Source of the DNA: Aestuariivirga sp.
Lineage (GTDB): Bacteria > Pseudomonadota > Alphaproteobacteria > Rhizobiales > Aestuariivirgaceae
DNA length: 64,000 nt
NCBI RefSeq assembly: GCF_020252395.1
Contig: NZ_JADCDB010000008.1
Span: forward strand, 1 to 64,000
Reading direction: 5' to 3'
Part shown: in pieces, positions 18,228 through 27,510 of the stretch
How positions within the stretch are numbered: position 1 is the stretch's first letter
Layout: each line of letters opens with the position of its first letter
The notes under the pieces: model-generated
What the model was told of the DNA's origin: nothing
Databases searched by the model: none
What the model saw: the letters and a program-made list of their open reading frames with translations, nothing else
Program-made: the position numbers and the translations under genes

Positions 18228-18593
18228 ATGACAAGGTGTCTGCTCATTGATGAAGAGGGACGGGGCCGTCACCTGAGCGAGATGCTCTCCGGCCTCGGCC
18301 TCGACACGTCGCTCACCAGCGGGGCGGAGGAGGCCATGCGCTTCTGCAACGACAACTCCCCGGATGTTGTCATGCTCTCGGCCCGCGCCAATGGCGGGGC
18401 GCCGAAGGAGTTCGTCAAGCGCCTGCGCCTGTCGGGCCGCAGCAAGCCCCCGGTAGTGTTCCTCTTCGCCGACACGCCCGACACCGAGATGTTCGGCCAG
18501 TCCATTCTTGAGGGCGCGGCGGATGTGCTGATGATGCCGCTCGACCGCGACCTGTTGCACTTCAAGCTCCGCCAGGCCGGCATCGCCGTCTGA
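18228..18593 (+). CDS. Degenerate receiver-domain protein
   Basis: 121 aa, a single receiver (CheY-like) domain. The acidic pocket (IDEE, residues 7-10) is present. The phospho-acceptor Asp is replaced by Ser51 (PDVVMLSAR), and the conserved Lys of the KPL loop by Met103 (LMMPLD). It should not be phosphorylated in the usual way and may act as a pseudo-receiver or adaptor. ATG 18228 has GGAGAG about 10 nt upstream. The upstream 232-bp region holds DnaA-like and CtrA-type sites, hinting at cell-cycle control. Confidence 0.78.
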   Translation: MTRCLLIDEEGRGRHLSEMLSGLGLDTSLTSGAEEAMRFCNDNSPDVVMLSARANGGAPKEFVKRLRLSGRSKPPVVFLFADTPDTEMFGQSILEGAADVLMMPLDRDLLHFKLRQAGIAV

Positions 18594-18624
18594 TTTGTGT
18601 CGCATTGACCTGGGAGAGGGAGAC

Positions 18625-19842
18625 ATGAACAACGCCTCCCTCTGGGTGCTCCTCGCCAGCGTCGCCATGCTCTGCCTGGGCCATGGGCTCAACAGCTCGC
18701 TGGTGTCGATTTCGGCCGACCAGGCCGCCTTCTCCACCGCGACGACGGGCATCGTCATGGCCGGCTATTCCGCCGGCATGCTGCTCTCGAGCTTTGCCGC
18801 GCCCCGGCTGGTGAAGAGCGTGGGCTATGTGCGCGCCTTTGCGGGGCTCGCCTCCATCGTGTCCACCGTGGTGCTGCTGTTCCCGCTCTTTGTGAACCCG
18901 GTGTTCTGGTTCCTGCTGCGGGTTCTCACCGGCCTCTGCGTCTCGGGCATGTATATCGTGTGCGAGAGCTGGCTCAACGCCGCGTCCTCGAACCGCAACC
19001 GCGGCCAAATGCTTTCGCTCTACATGATCGTCACCTATGGCGCGCTGGGTGCGGGCCAGCTTCTGCTCAACATCGCGGATCCTTCGGGCTTCGTGCGCTT
19101 CATCGTCGTGTCCTGCCTGCTCTCCATGTCTCTGGTGCCGCTGATTCTGGCGCCTTCGGAGCAGCCCAGCGTGGAGGGGGCCAAAAGCGTGAGGATCGCC
19201 GATATTTGGCAGGCCTCGCCGCTCGCGGTCGTGGGCGTTATCGCCTGCGGGCTGGGGCAGAGCGCCTTTTTCGCCCTGGGCGTCATCTTCGGGCTCGCCA
19301 TGGGCCTGCCGCTGGTCTGGGTGTCGATCATGATGGCGCTGCCGCCTTTCGGCGTCATCCTCTCGCAATATCCCATCGGCTGGGTGTCGGACCGTATCGA
19401 CCGGCGCACCATCATCATGCTGCTGAGCCTCGCCGCGGCCATCGTTCCGGCCCTCATTCTGGCAGGTGGATATTATGTCAGCTGGTTTATGCTCATCGCG
19501 CTGATGACGCTGTTCGGCATCGTGTCGCTCCCGGTCTATTCCCTGGTCATCGCCCATGCCAACGACCACCTGCGCAAGGAGCAGGTGCTGGGCGCGTCGG
19601 CCAAGCTGGTGCTGCTCTATGGCGTAGGCTCCATCCTGGGGCCTATTCTCGCGGGTTCTCTGATGGGCGAGATCGGCCGCGCCGGCTTCCTGATCTTCAT
19701 GATCGGGGTCCACGGCGCCCTGGCGGGCTTCGCCTTCTGGCGCAACTGGCGCCACCCGGACCACGTCAGGGCCCATGGCCGTGACGTGATGTCGGTCAGC
19801 CCCATTTCGACGCCTGCAAATGCCCCGCTGCTGCAGGATTAA
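18625..19842 (+). CDS. MFS transporter (YcaD-like)
   Basis: 405 aa with about 12 hydrophobic segments. Typical MFS loop motif A appears as SDRIDRR (about residue 258) between helices 8 and 9, and an earlier motif ESWLNAAS is shared with the YcaD subgroup. It is an inner-membrane secondary transporter of unknown substrate. GGAGAGGGAGAC precedes ATG 18625. It lies 31 bp after the degenerate receiver gene, so co-transcription is likely. Another MFS protein of similar type (WLNAIV motif) is encoded at 61922-63055. Confidence 0.88.
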   Translation: MNNASLWVLLASVAMLCLGHGLNSSLVSISADQAAFSTATTGIVMAGYSAGMLLSSFAAPRLVKSVGYVRAFAGLASIVSTVVLLFPLFVNPVFWFLLRVLTGLCVSGMYIVCESWLNAASSNRNRGQMLSLYMIVTYGALGAGQLLLNIADPSGFVRFIVVSCLLSMSLVPLILAPSEQPSVEGAKSVRIADIWQASPLAVVGVIACGLGQSAFFALGVIFGLAMGLPLVWVSIMMALPPFGVILSQYPIGWVSDRIDRRTIIMLLSLAAAIVPALILAGGYYVSWFMLIALMTLFGIVSLPVYSLVIAHANDHLRKEQVLGASAKLVLLYGVGSILGPILAGSLMGEIGRAGFLIFMIGVHGALAGFAFWRNWRHPDHVRAHGRDVMSVSPISTPANAPLLQD

Positions 19843-19929
19843 CGAGGGGCATCCCGCCCTCCCCAACCGCGAAGCGGGGGGAGGCCCGGACGCGTTGCGC
19901 GATCAATACCCCCAGCCGCTCCGGAGGCT

Positions 19930-21159
19930 ATGGTGAACCAAATATTAAGTCCTCTGCCGCCATCATTGCTTCCGGAGACTCACCATATGCAGCATGACTC
20001 AAAGCAGGAACCTACATTCGGCCTCGACATCAACGTTCTCATGGCCGTCATCGTTTTCGGCAGCGCCGACTGCCGCGTTGCGCTTGCCCGGCAGCTCGCC
20101 TGTTTCCTCGCTGACCCGGAAACGCCCCCGGGCGAGCGCGAGCAGGTGCTGCCGGTTGTCCGCCGCCTTGCTGTCGATGCGGATCCAGACGTCCGCTACG
20201 CCCTGGCGGAGGCCCTCGTCAGCCATGAGACGCTCGATAACGATCTCTTCTTCACCATCGTCTCCGACGACGAAGACATAGCACTCCCATTCCTCAGCTG
20301 GACGCCCGCGCTCGACACGCTGCGCATGCTGGCCATCCTGCGTGCGGGGGACGAGGCGCGGCAGGCTGTCATCGCCATGCGCCCCGACGTCTCGGCGGAG
20401 GCAGCAGACGTCATCACCCGCGAGCTGCCGCTGGCCGTAAACGTGCTGCTCCTCGAAAACCCGGACGTCGGCCTGGATCCCAGCCACTTCCGCGCCCTCT
20501 ACCAGCGCTTCGCTGAGGACCAGGAGATGCTGAGCCGGCTGCTCGCCCGGCCGGACCTGCCGCTCATCCTGCGCATCGCCCAGGCGCGCCGCGCGGCGTC
20601 CAGCATCCATCAGTTGCTGACGGAGCGCGACTGGCTGTCGTCCACCGCCGCTGCCGAACTGGTGATCGAGGCAGAAGAGAATGCCGTGTTCGAAATTCTC
20701 GCCGAGGCCGGCCCGGATGACCTGCAGCAGGCCGTGGCCTTCCTCATCGACAACGGCATGCTCACGCCCGCGCTCGTCGTCCATGCAGCCTGCCAGGGCG
20801 CCATGCAGGTGGTGGCGGAGTGTCTCGCGGGACTTTCCGGCGTGCCGCTGCGCCGCGTTGAGGTGCTGATCCATGCGCGCGGCAAGGTCCGCGCGGTGTT
20901 TGTCCGCAGCGGACTGCCGCAAAGCTGCCACTGGATCCTTCAGGCGGCCTGCGACGTGGCCGCCGACGAACGCGAAGACGGTCTGCGCCTGACGCCTGAC
21001 GAATTCGGCGCCCGCATCATCCAGTCGCTGCTCACCCGTTACGAAGCCATGCCGCTCGACGAGCAGCCCCGCAACCTCGACGTTATCGGCCGCTACGCCG
21101 GCGGCCGGACGCGGCACCTGGCGAGCAGGCTCCGGGCGGACTTGCAGCGCGCCGCCTGA
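19930..21159 (+). CDS. DUF2336 protein
   Basis: 409 aa from ATG 19930 (CGGAGG upstream), or 390 aa from ATG 19987, which also has GGAG nearby. Predicted all-alpha with HEAT-like helical repeats (VRRLAVDADPDVRYALAEALV near the N-terminus), the DUF2336 pattern of alphaproteobacteria. No enzyme motif is seen. The function is unknown; helical-repeat proteins of this kind usually act as scaffolds. Confidence 0.75.
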   Translation: MVNQILSPLPPSLLPETHHMQHDSKQEPTFGLDINVLMAVIVFGSADCRVALARQLACFLADPETPPGEREQVLPVVRRLAVDADPDVRYALAEALVSHETLDNDLFFTIVSDDEDIALPFLSWTPALDTLRMLAILRAGDEARQAVIAMRPDVSAEAADVITRELPLAVNVLLLENPDVGLDPSHFRALYQRFAEDQEMLSRLLARPDLPLILRIAQARRAASSIHQLLTERDWLSSTAAAELVIEAEENAVFEILAEAGPDDLQQAVAFLIDNGMLTPALVVHAACQGAMQVVAECLAGLSGVPLRRVEVLIHARGKVRAVFVRSGLPQSCHWILQAACDVAADEREDGLRLTPDEFGARIIQSLLTRYEAMPLDEQPRNLDVIGRYAGGRTRHLASRLRADLQRAA

Positions 21160-21231
21160 CGCGCCGGACCGCCCTCGCCGGATGTGCCGTAGAGCCATCC
21201 TCCGGGGCGACGGTGAATGAGAGCGAATCCG

Positions 21232-21999
21232 TCAGAACCTGAACTGTTCCCGGAGCACGCGCTCCGCCAGGCTGTGGCCGGGGTCGAACAGAATGCGCGC
21301 GGCGTGGCTTGTGTCCTGCTCCACCTCCACCTGCCGCACATGGCGAACCTCCACATGGTCGGCCACCGCCGCCACCGGCCGTTTCCCGCCTTCGAGAATG
21401 CCGATCGTCACCTTGGCCGCCGAGGGCAGGATAGCGCCGCGCCAGCCCCGCGGGCGGAAGGCGCTGATCGGCGTGAGCGCCAGCAGGTCAGAGTTGATCG
21501 GTAAAATCGGTCCGTGGGCGGATAGATTATAGGCCGTGCTGCCCGCCGGTGTGGCCACCAGCACGCCGTCGCAGATCAGCTCCTCGAGCCTCGGCTTGTG
21601 GTCGATGGCGATTCTCAGCTTCGCCGCCTGATGGCGCTGGCGCAGCAGGGAAACTTCGTTGAAAGCGATCGCCCGGTGCGTCTTCCCCGTCTCGTCCACG
21701 GCGGCCATGGCCAGCGGGTGAATCATGGTGAGCTCCGCCGCCGCCAGCCGTTCAGGAAGCCCGTCCGCCGCATAGTCGTTCATCAGGAAACCGACCGTGC
21801 CGCGGTTCATGCCATAGATCGGAATGCCGGTGGACACGAAGCGGTGCAGCGCCTGCAGCATCAGTCCGTCGCCGCCCAGCGCCACAACGCAGTCGGCCTT
21901 TTCCGGGTCGGCATTGCCGTGGCGCGCGGTCAGCGTCGTCAAGGCCTCCCGGGCCTCGGGAGACTCCGACGCGAGGAAGGCGATCGAGCGGAATGTCAT
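21232..21999 (-). CDS. nadK: NAD kinase
   Basis: 255 aa. It has the GGDG motif (42-45), [11 protein letters not shown] (64-74), the NE/S substrate motif (AFNEVSLLR, 112-120) and the glycine-rich [13 protein letters not shown] loop. It makes NADP from NAD and ATP (or polyphosphate) in the cytosol. Alphaproteobacterial NadK proteins are short like this one. The start ATG 21999 gives [11 protein letters not shown]; a longer in-frame extension lacks homology. It is divergent from the DUF1636 gene. Confidence 0.93.
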   Translation of the reverse strand: MTFRSIAFLASESPEAREALTTLTARHGNADPEKADCVVALGGDGLMLQALHRFVSTGIPIYGMNRGTVGFLMNDYAADGLPERLAAAELTMIHPLAMAAVDETGKTHRAIAFNEVSLLRQRHQAAKLRIAIDHKPRLEELICDGVLVATPAGSTAYNLSAHGPILPINSDLLALTPISAFRPRGWRGAILPSAAKVTIGILEGGKRPVAAVADHVEVRHVRQVEVEQDTSHAARILFDPGHSLAERVLREQFRF

Positions 22000-22080
22000 G
22001 CCGTTTTCATCGCGTTGACAGGTTACCGGATTGCCTACATTGAAGCCCCGTCCCTTGGCAACCCTGAGAAAACCTCTCTG

Positions 22081-22452
22081 ATGCGCGACATCGTCATGTG
22101 CTCGACCTGCAAGTTCTCGGCAACCGATAAGCTGGCCCCCGACGGCCGCACCGGCGGCGAGACGCTGATTGCCCATGTCGCGGACGCGATCGCCGCCCGC
22201 GGGCTGGACCTGCCCGTAGTCACCCAGGCCTGCCTGTGGAACTGCACCAAGCACTGCAGCGTGGTGCTGCGCGACCATGACCGCTTCACCTATGTCACCG
22301 GCAACCATGAGCCGACGCGTCAGCAAGCCGAGGCCATCCTCGACTGGTTCGCGCTTCATGAGCAGTCGGAAACCGGGGAAGTGCCCTTCCGCCAGTGGCC
22401 GGACCCCATGCGCGGCCACTTCATCGTCCGCATCCCGAAGGTGCCCGCATGA
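22081..22452 (+). CDS. DUF1636 metal-binding protein of the cobalamin locus
   Basis: 123 aa. Cysteines CSTC (8-11) near the N-terminus, then CLWNCTKHC around residue 52, form a ferredoxin-like (thioredoxin-fold) metal site. DUF1636 proteins commonly sit in cobalamin gene clusters, as here, where the stop overlaps the cobU start (ATGA). A role in metal or redox support of B12 synthesis is inferred. No cobalamin riboswitch was seen in the leader. A TTGACA (22015-22020) upstream could be part of the promoter. Confidence 0.8.
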   Translation: MRDIVMCSTCKFSATDKLAPDGRTGGETLIAHVADAIAARGLDLPVVTQACLWNCTKHCSVVLRDHDRFTYVTGNHEPTRQQAEAILDWFALHEQSETGEVPFRQWPDPMRGHFIVRIPKVPA

Positions 22453-22952
22453 GCCGTATCACCCTCGTCCTCGGCGGCGCCCGCTCCGGCAAGAGCCGCT
22501 TCGCCGAAAGTCTCGCCCGCCAGCATGGCGGCCCCCGCACCTACATTGCCACGGCGGAGCCCTTCGATGGCGAGATGCGCCATCGCATCGAAAAACACCG
22601 CGAGCAGCGGGCAGGGGACGGCTGGCAGACGCTGGAGGCGCCCCTCGACCCTGCCGCCGTCCTGCCGCGCGGTGGTCTGGCGCTCCTCGACTGCGTCACT
22701 GTCTGGCTCGGCAACCTCATGCACCACGGCCGCGACCTGACAGCCGAGGTGAGTAAATTTTGTGCAGCTCTTGAGGCCTGCTCTGCGGAAGTCATCCTGG
22801 TCTCGAACGAGGTCGGCCTCTCCATCATCCCGGAGAATGCCATGGCCCGCCGCTTCCGCGACGAGCAGGGGCTTGCCAACCAGGCTCTGGCTGCGATTTC
22901 TGAGAACGTTTACTTTGTAGCCGCCGGGTTGCCCCTGAAGCTCAAGGGCTAG
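22449..22952 (+). CDS. cobU: Adenosylcobinamide kinase / guanylyltransferase
   Basis: 167 aa, full length for CobU/CobP. P-loop GGARSGKS (9-16), the nucleotidyl region [10 protein letters not shown] with the candidate guanylylated His, and [11 protein letters not shown]. The bifunctional enzyme phosphorylates adenosylcobinamide and transfers GMP to make GDP-cobinamide for nucleotide-loop assembly. Start overlaps the DUF1636 stop; its 3' end overlaps the convergent cobD gene by 4 bp. Confidence 0.93.
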   Translation: MSRITLVLGGARSGKSRFAESLARQHGGPRTYIATAEPFDGEMRHRIEKHREQRAGDGWQTLEAPLDPAAVLPRGGLALLDCVTVWLGNLMHHGRDLTAEVSKFCAALEACSAEVILVSNEVGLSIIPENAMARRFRDEQGLANQALAAISENVYFVAAGLPLKLKG

Positions 22953-23920
22953 GCAACGGCGGCAACGCAAAACGCAACAAACAGCAACATCAAGAACAAC
23001 ATCCACATGGCGTGTGACACCACGCGAAGACCACGCTTGATGTCATCGCGCATAATGCTGTCCCGGCCGTCGCCCATGTAGGGGAGATCGACTATCTCGC
23101 CATGATAGCTCCTCGGCCCCCCAAACCGCACCCCCAGTGCCGCCGCCATCGCAGCCTCGGGCCAGCCTGCATTGGGAGACTGGTGTTTCGGCGCATCCCG
23201 TTGCATTATCTCGATAATATCTCTGAATCGCGACGGCGCGGCCGCCGCGAAAAGGTAGCCGGTGAGGCGCGAGGCGGGCAGGTTCACAAGGTCGTCCAAC
23301 CGCGCCGCCGCCCAACCAAAGAATTGATATTTCTCGTTTTTATGGCCGATCATCGAGTCCGCGGTGTTGATCGCCTTGTACATCGCAATCCCCGGCAGCC
23401 CGAGCAGCGCATACCACAGCACCGGAGCAACGATGCCGTCCGAGGCATTTTCCGCCAGGCTTTCCAGCGCCGCCCTGACCACCCCGGACTCGTCGAGCTG
23501 TGAGGGGTCCCGCCCGACGATCAGGCTTACTTTCTGGCGGCCCTCGGCGAGCGAGCGGCCAAGCCCGTCATAGACAGCAAGTACATGATCTTTTAGTGAT
23601 TTCTGCGCAATCAGCGAGGTTGCCAGCAACGCCTCCGCCAGCCAGCCGAACGGCAAATGGGTGAGAAAACGCGCCACGTAGTATGTCGGGACGAAGGCCG
23701 CCGCCAGCAGGATTGCCACCGCCACGGCCCCGCGCAGGCGTCCCTCCTGCGGTGAAACACCCTGTATATTCAATTGCTTATCCAGCCAATCGATGAGCTT
23801 GCCGATCCACACCACGGGGTGGCTGATGCGGTCGAACACTGGCTGCGGGAAACCCGCGAAACGCTCGATCAGCAGCGCCCAGGCGGCGCGCCCGAACACC
23901 AGCACTGGCCAGTCCATCAT
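22949..23920 (-). CDS. cobD: Adenosylcobinamide-phosphate synthase (CobD/CbiB)
   Basis: 323 aa integral membrane protein with several hydrophobic segments. CbiB family sequences are clear: SLAENASDGIVAPVLWYALLG, YKAINTADSMIGHKN and RLTGYLFA. It attaches the aminopropanol (or its phosphate) arm to adenosylcobyric acid. The start overlaps the cobQ stop by 4 bp in the leftward operon cobA-cobB-cobQ-cobD. Confidence 0.94.
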   Translation of the reverse strand: MMDWPVLVFGRAAWALLIERFAGFPQPVFDRISHPVVWIGKLIDWLDKQLNIQGVSPQEGRLRGAVAVAILLAAAFVPTYYVARFLTHLPFGWLAEALLATSLIAQKSLKDHVLAVYDGLGRSLAEGRQKVSLIVGRDPSQLDESGVVRAALESLAENASDGIVAPVLWYALLGLPGIAMYKAINTADSMIGHKNEKYQFFGWAAARLDDLVNLPASRLTGYLFAAAAPSRFRDIIEIMQRDAPKHQSPNAGWPEAAMAAALGVRFGGPRSYHGEIVDLPYMGDGRDSIMRDDIKRGLRVVSHAMWMLFLMLLFVAFCVAAVA

Positions 23921-25377
23921 AGTTCCCTCGCCAGCGAGAGGATCAGGTCGAGGTCGAGATGCGCCTCAAGATGCGCTGCGAGCTCATCCAGCGTCCGCTC
24001 CACCGTCTCCTCGAAGCGCAGCTCACTTGCCTGAAAACCAAGCGATTGCAGAAACTTGCGGCGGAATTCATCATTCCCGAAGCAACCGTGCAGATAGCTT
24101 CCCATCACCTGGCCCGTGGCGCTGATCGCCCCGTCCGGACGCCCCTCCAGCAGCGCGAAGGGCCGGGCGCAATCCGCCCCCTCCGTCCTGCCAAGATGGA
24201 TCTCATAACCCTCGAGCGCCGCGCCCGTTGGCACATGGGTGCCGCCGATGCGGGTGAGCGTCTTTTCCGGGAGGAGGGCGGTCTCCACGTCCAGCAGCCC
24301 AAGCCCCGCCACGTGGCCCGGTGCACCCTCCAGCCCTAGTGGATCGCTGATGGTTCTGCCCAGCATCTGGTAGCCACCGCAGATGCCAAGCACCAGCCCA
24401 CCGCGCCGCACATGGGCCAGGAGGTCGATGTCCCAGCCCTCCTTACGCAGCGCCGCAAGGTCACAAATCGTTGATTTGGAACCGGGAATGATTACCAGGC
24501 GGCTCTCCGCCGGGATCGGCTCTCCGGGTTGCACGAAGGTTAGCTTCACGCCGGCTTCCAGGCGTAAGGGATCGAGGTCATCGAAATTGGCGATGCGCGG
24601 CAGGCGAAGAACAGAGATTCTCATGCCTTTTCGCGCTATTGTGAACTCTTCTTCTAACGCCACTGCATCTTCGGCCGGGAGCCGCCGTGCCCCTTCGAAG
24701 TGTGACACGATTCCCACACAGGGGGTTCCCGTGCGTTGTTCGAGGAAGGTACGGCCTTCCGAAAACAGGTCCGGATCGCCATGGAACTTATTGATTAGGA
24801 AAGCTTTCAGTCGCGCGCGATCATCCGGCGGCAGGATGTCGAAGGTCCCGGCGATGGAGGCGATGACGCCACCCCGGTGAATGTCGCCGATCAGCACAGC
24901 GGGCAGGTCGGCCGCTTCGGCGAACCCCATATTGGCCAGGTCGCCGTCGCGAAGATTGATCTCGCCTGGGCTTCCCGCTCCTTCCACCAGCACCACGTCG
25001 GCATGAGTCAACACCTTATAAAAACTCTCAAGACATGTGCCCATGTAATTCATCCGACTGCGAAAATACTCCCGCGCCGTCATTGAGGCCTGGCGCTGCC
25101 CCTGCACGACCACCTGGGCCCCCGTGGTGGTTTCGGGCTTCAGCAGGATGGGGTTCATGTGCACGGAGGATGGTACCCGAGCGGCGCGGGCCTGAAGCGC
25201 CTGGGCCCGGCCGATCTCGCCGCCATCGGCCGTCACTGCCGCGTTGTTGGACATGTTCTGCGGCTTGAAGGGCTGGACGCGTAAGCCCCTGTTTGCAAGG
25301 GCCCTTGCCAACCCCGCAACGATCAGCGACTTGCCGACGTCAGAGCCAGTGCCCATGAACATGATGGCCCTGGTCAC
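23917..25377 (-). CDS. cobQ: Cobyric acid synthase CobQ
   Basis: 486 aa. N-terminal ATP domain with GTGSDVGKS (9-17) and KPQNMSNNA; C-terminal class-I glutamine amidotransferase domain with nucleophile Cys333 (GICGGYQMLG) and catalytic His in GSYLHGCF. It amidates four carboxylates (b, d, e, g) of adenosylcobyrinic diamide using glutamine. Overlaps both neighbours by 4 bp, showing tight translational coupling. Confidence 0.96.
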   Translation of the reverse strand: MTRAIMFMGTGSDVGKSLIVAGLARALANRGLRVQPFKPQNMSNNAAVTADGGEIGRAQALQARAARVPSSVHMNPILLKPETTTGAQVVVQGQRQASMTAREYFRSRMNYMGTCLESFYKVLTHADVVLVEGAGSPGEINLRDGDLANMGFAEAADLPAVLIGDIHRGGVIASIAGTFDILPPDDRARLKAFLINKFHGDPDLFSEGRTFLEQRTGTPCVGIVSHFEGARRLPAEDAVALEEEFTIARKGMRISVLRLPRIANFDDLDPLRLEAGVKLTFVQPGEPIPAESRLVIIPGSKSTICDLAALRKEGWDIDLLAHVRRGGLVLGICGGYQMLGRTISDPLGLEGAPGHVAGLGLLDVETALLPEKTLTRIGGTHVPTGAALEGYEIHLGRTEGADCARPFALLEGRPDGAISATGQVMGSYLHGCFGNDEFRRKFLQSLGFQASELRFEETVERTLDELAAHLEAHLDLDLILSLAREL

Positions 25378-26648
25378 GCCGCCCCCGCGATCACATGGGC
25401 ATAGCTGCCCATCACGCGTACACGCCGCAAGCCCATGTTCTCCAGAGGGTTTCCCGCTGCGTCCCGGGCGGCGAACAACCGGTCCGCAGCGCCCTCGCTC
25501 ACCAGCGTCGAATAGTGGAACTCATGCGCCATCAGCTTGGCCGTCCATGGTCCGTCCGTTAGCGGCTCCAACTGCCGGTAGCCGAGGTGCAGCTTGCGCT
25601 TCTCGAAACTCGTGACCAGCGGCAGGACCCCCGCCATGCCATGCGCCATGCCCTTGGAATCAATCAGGCTTTCGCCCAACACCATGTAGCCGCCGCACTC
25701 GCCATAGACGATCCCCCGGTGGCTGCGAAGGCCATCGAGGAAACGCAGATTGCCTGCGATCCGCCCGGCATGCAGCTCCGGATAGCCGCCGGGCAGGAAC
25801 ACCGCCTCCGCTGTCGCTTCCGGCGCTTCGTCAGCCAGCGGCGAGAAGAAGCTGAGGGACGCCCCCTGCCGCCGCCAGCCATCCAGCAAGTGCCTATAGC
25901 AAAAAGAAAAAGCATCGTCCCGTGCAACGGCCACGGACTGCGCCAGGGGCGGCAACAACCGCGCGCCTTCACCACCGTGAAGTGGCCGCGCCAGGTCGAG
26001 AATCCGCTCCAGCGCCGCCCGGTGGTTCACCCGCAGCGCGGCCGCTTCGATGAAAGCGTCTAAGTCCTTGTTTTCCTCTGCCTGCACCAGCCCGAGATGG
26101 CGCGACGGCCAGGCCAGCGTGTCGTCGTTGCGCAGCGCTATCAGCACCTGATCGCCCAGTGCTTCGCGCAGCAACAGCTCGTGGCGCTCGCTGGCGGTGC
26201 GGTTCAGGATCGCGCCCGCCAGGTCCAAGTCCTTGCGATAGCTAGCGAAACCATGCACGAGAGCGGCCGCCGACTGCGCTTGGCGCCGACAGTCGAGGGC
26301 GAAGATCACTGGCAGCCCCAGCATCACGGCGAGATCGGCAGTCGAGCCCTTCGCGCCCTGGGGCCCGTCGAACAGACCCATGACGCCCTCGATGATCACG
26401 AGGTCCGCATCGCGTGCCAACTCCTCCGCCAAGCCCTTGATTTGGCTTGGCGACATCGCCCAGGGGTCGAGGTTGTAGCAGGCCCTCCCGGTGGCGGCCT
26501 CGTGGAAGCGCGGGTCGATGTAGTCCGGCCCCACCTTGGCCGCAGTCACGCGCAGGCCCGCGTTGCGGAAGGCCCGCAGAAGTCCCAGCGTTATCAATGT
26601 CTTGCCGCTGCCGGAGGCGGGTGCGGCGACGACGATGGCCTTAGCCAA
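25374..26648 (-). CDS. cobB: Cobyrinic acid a,c-diamide synthase
   Basis: 424 aa from a TTG start at 26648. P-loop APASGSGKT (9-17), GVMGLFDG, and a C-terminal amidotransferase domain with nucleophile Cys in YGECGGYMVLG. It amidates the a and c carboxylates of (hydrogeno)cobyrinic acid. The TTG is chosen because GGGAG lies 7 nt before it, homology starts right there (AKAIVVAAPASGSGKT), and no ATG or GTG is available; longer starts would run into cobA. It overlaps cobA by 8 bp. Confidence 0.92.
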   Translation of the reverse strand: MAKAIVVAAPASGSGKTLITLGLLRAFRNAGLRVTAAKVGPDYIDPRFHEAATGRACYNLDPWAMSPSQIKGLAEELARDADLVIIEGVMGLFDGPQGAKGSTADLAVMLGLPVIFALDCRRQAQSAAALVHGFASYRKDLDLAGAILNRTASERHELLLREALGDQVLIALRNDDTLAWPSRHLGLVQAEENKDLDAFIEAAALRVNHRAALERILDLARPLHGGEGARLLPPLAQSVAVARDDAFSFCYRHLLDGWRRQGASLSFFSPLADEAPEATAEAVFLPGGYPELHAGRIAGNLRFLDGLRSHRGIVYGECGGYMVLGESLIDSKGMAHGMAGVLPLVTSFEKRKLHLGYRQLEPLTDGPWTAKLMAHEFHYSTLVSEGAADRLFAARDAAGNPLENMGLRRVRVMGSYAHVIAGAA

Positions 26649-27510
26649 CCGGGTTCTCCCGCAAGGGGCCCTTGTACCAGTCGAGCAGACTCCGCCAGTC
26701 GGCGGCGCGGCCCACCACCACGATGGCCGGTGTCGGCGGTTCATTGGCCTTTACGAAGGCGCCAGCCCCGCCCAGCGTGGTCGAAACCACCTCCTGGTGC
26801 GGCATGGAGGCGTTGGACACGATGGTCACCGGGTCATCGGAGGCGCGCCCGCCCGCCATCAGCGCCGTTGCAATCTCGCCCAAGTGCTTCACCGCCATGT
26901 ACATGACGATGACCGGGGAGGCCAGGGCGATGGCCTGCCAGTTCACGTTTGCGGGCATATTTCCCGTCGCATCGTGACCGGTGAGGAAAATGACGGAATG
27001 GTTGGTATCACGGTGGGTTGCGGGCATTCCGGCATAAGCCAGTCCACCAATGCCGGCGGTAATTCCGGGCACGATGCGGAAGGGGATTCTTCTGGTTGCC
27101 AGGTGCTGGCACTCCTCGCCGCCGCGCCCGAACATGAAGGGGTCACCGCCCTTCAGCCGCAACACGCGCTTGCCCGCCTGGGCGAGTTCGATGAGGCGCA
27201 GGGTTATATCCTTCTGGATGGGCGAAGGCTTGCCGCCGCGCTTGCCCGCATATTCAAGTTCGGCCCCCACCTTCACCCACCGCAGGATGTCCGGGTTCAC
27301 CAGCGCGTCATAGATCACGACGTCGCAATTCTGGAGCGCGTGGAAGCACATAAGCGACATGAGGCCGGGTGCTCCGGGGCCCGCACCCACCAGCCACACC
27401 CATCCGGGTTCGAAGTTCGGGAAGGTTTCGGCATCGAGCCGGGCAAAGCCCGTCGGTTGCTCTGGCGAGCTCACCCAGTCACCGATCCTTTTCGTTGGTC
27501 CAAGTCCCAT
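26641..27510 (-). CDS. cobA: Uroporphyrinogen-III C-methyltransferase (SUMT)
   Basis: 289 aa. VGAGPGAPGL (41-50) is the SAM-binding start of the tetrapyrrole methylase fold; KRGGKPSPIQ, RLKGGDPFMFGRGGEE and PGITAGIGGLAYAGMPATHR are SUMT signatures. It methylates uroporphyrinogen III at C2 and C7 to precorrin-2, the entry to B12 and siroheme. It has an N-terminal extension of about 30 residues. Its ATG shares two bases with the divergent cbiD start, so there is no intergenic space. Confidence 0.93.
   Translation of the reverse strand: MGLGPTKRIGDWVSSPEQPTGFARLDAETFPNFEPGWVWLVGAGPGAPGLMSLMCFHALQNCDVVIYDALVNPDILRWVKVGAELEYAGKRGGKPSPIQKDITLRLIELAQAGKRVLRLKGGDPFMFGRGGEECQHLATRRIPFRIVPGITAGIGGLAYAGMPATHRDTNHSVIFLTGHDATGNMPANVNWQAIALASPVIVMYMAVKHLGEIATALMAGGRASDDPVTIVSNASMPHQEVVSTTLGGAGAFVKANEPPTPAIVVVGRAADWRSLLDWYKGPLRENPVG

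Noticed and set aside
18562-19866. 434-codon frame opposite the MFS gene
   Set aside because: His/Arg/Gln-rich antisense translation with no domain; the MFS gene on + is convincing.
22010-22080. Cobalamin riboswitch before DUF1636
   Set aside because: The leader is only about 80 bp and lacks a B12-box-like sequence.
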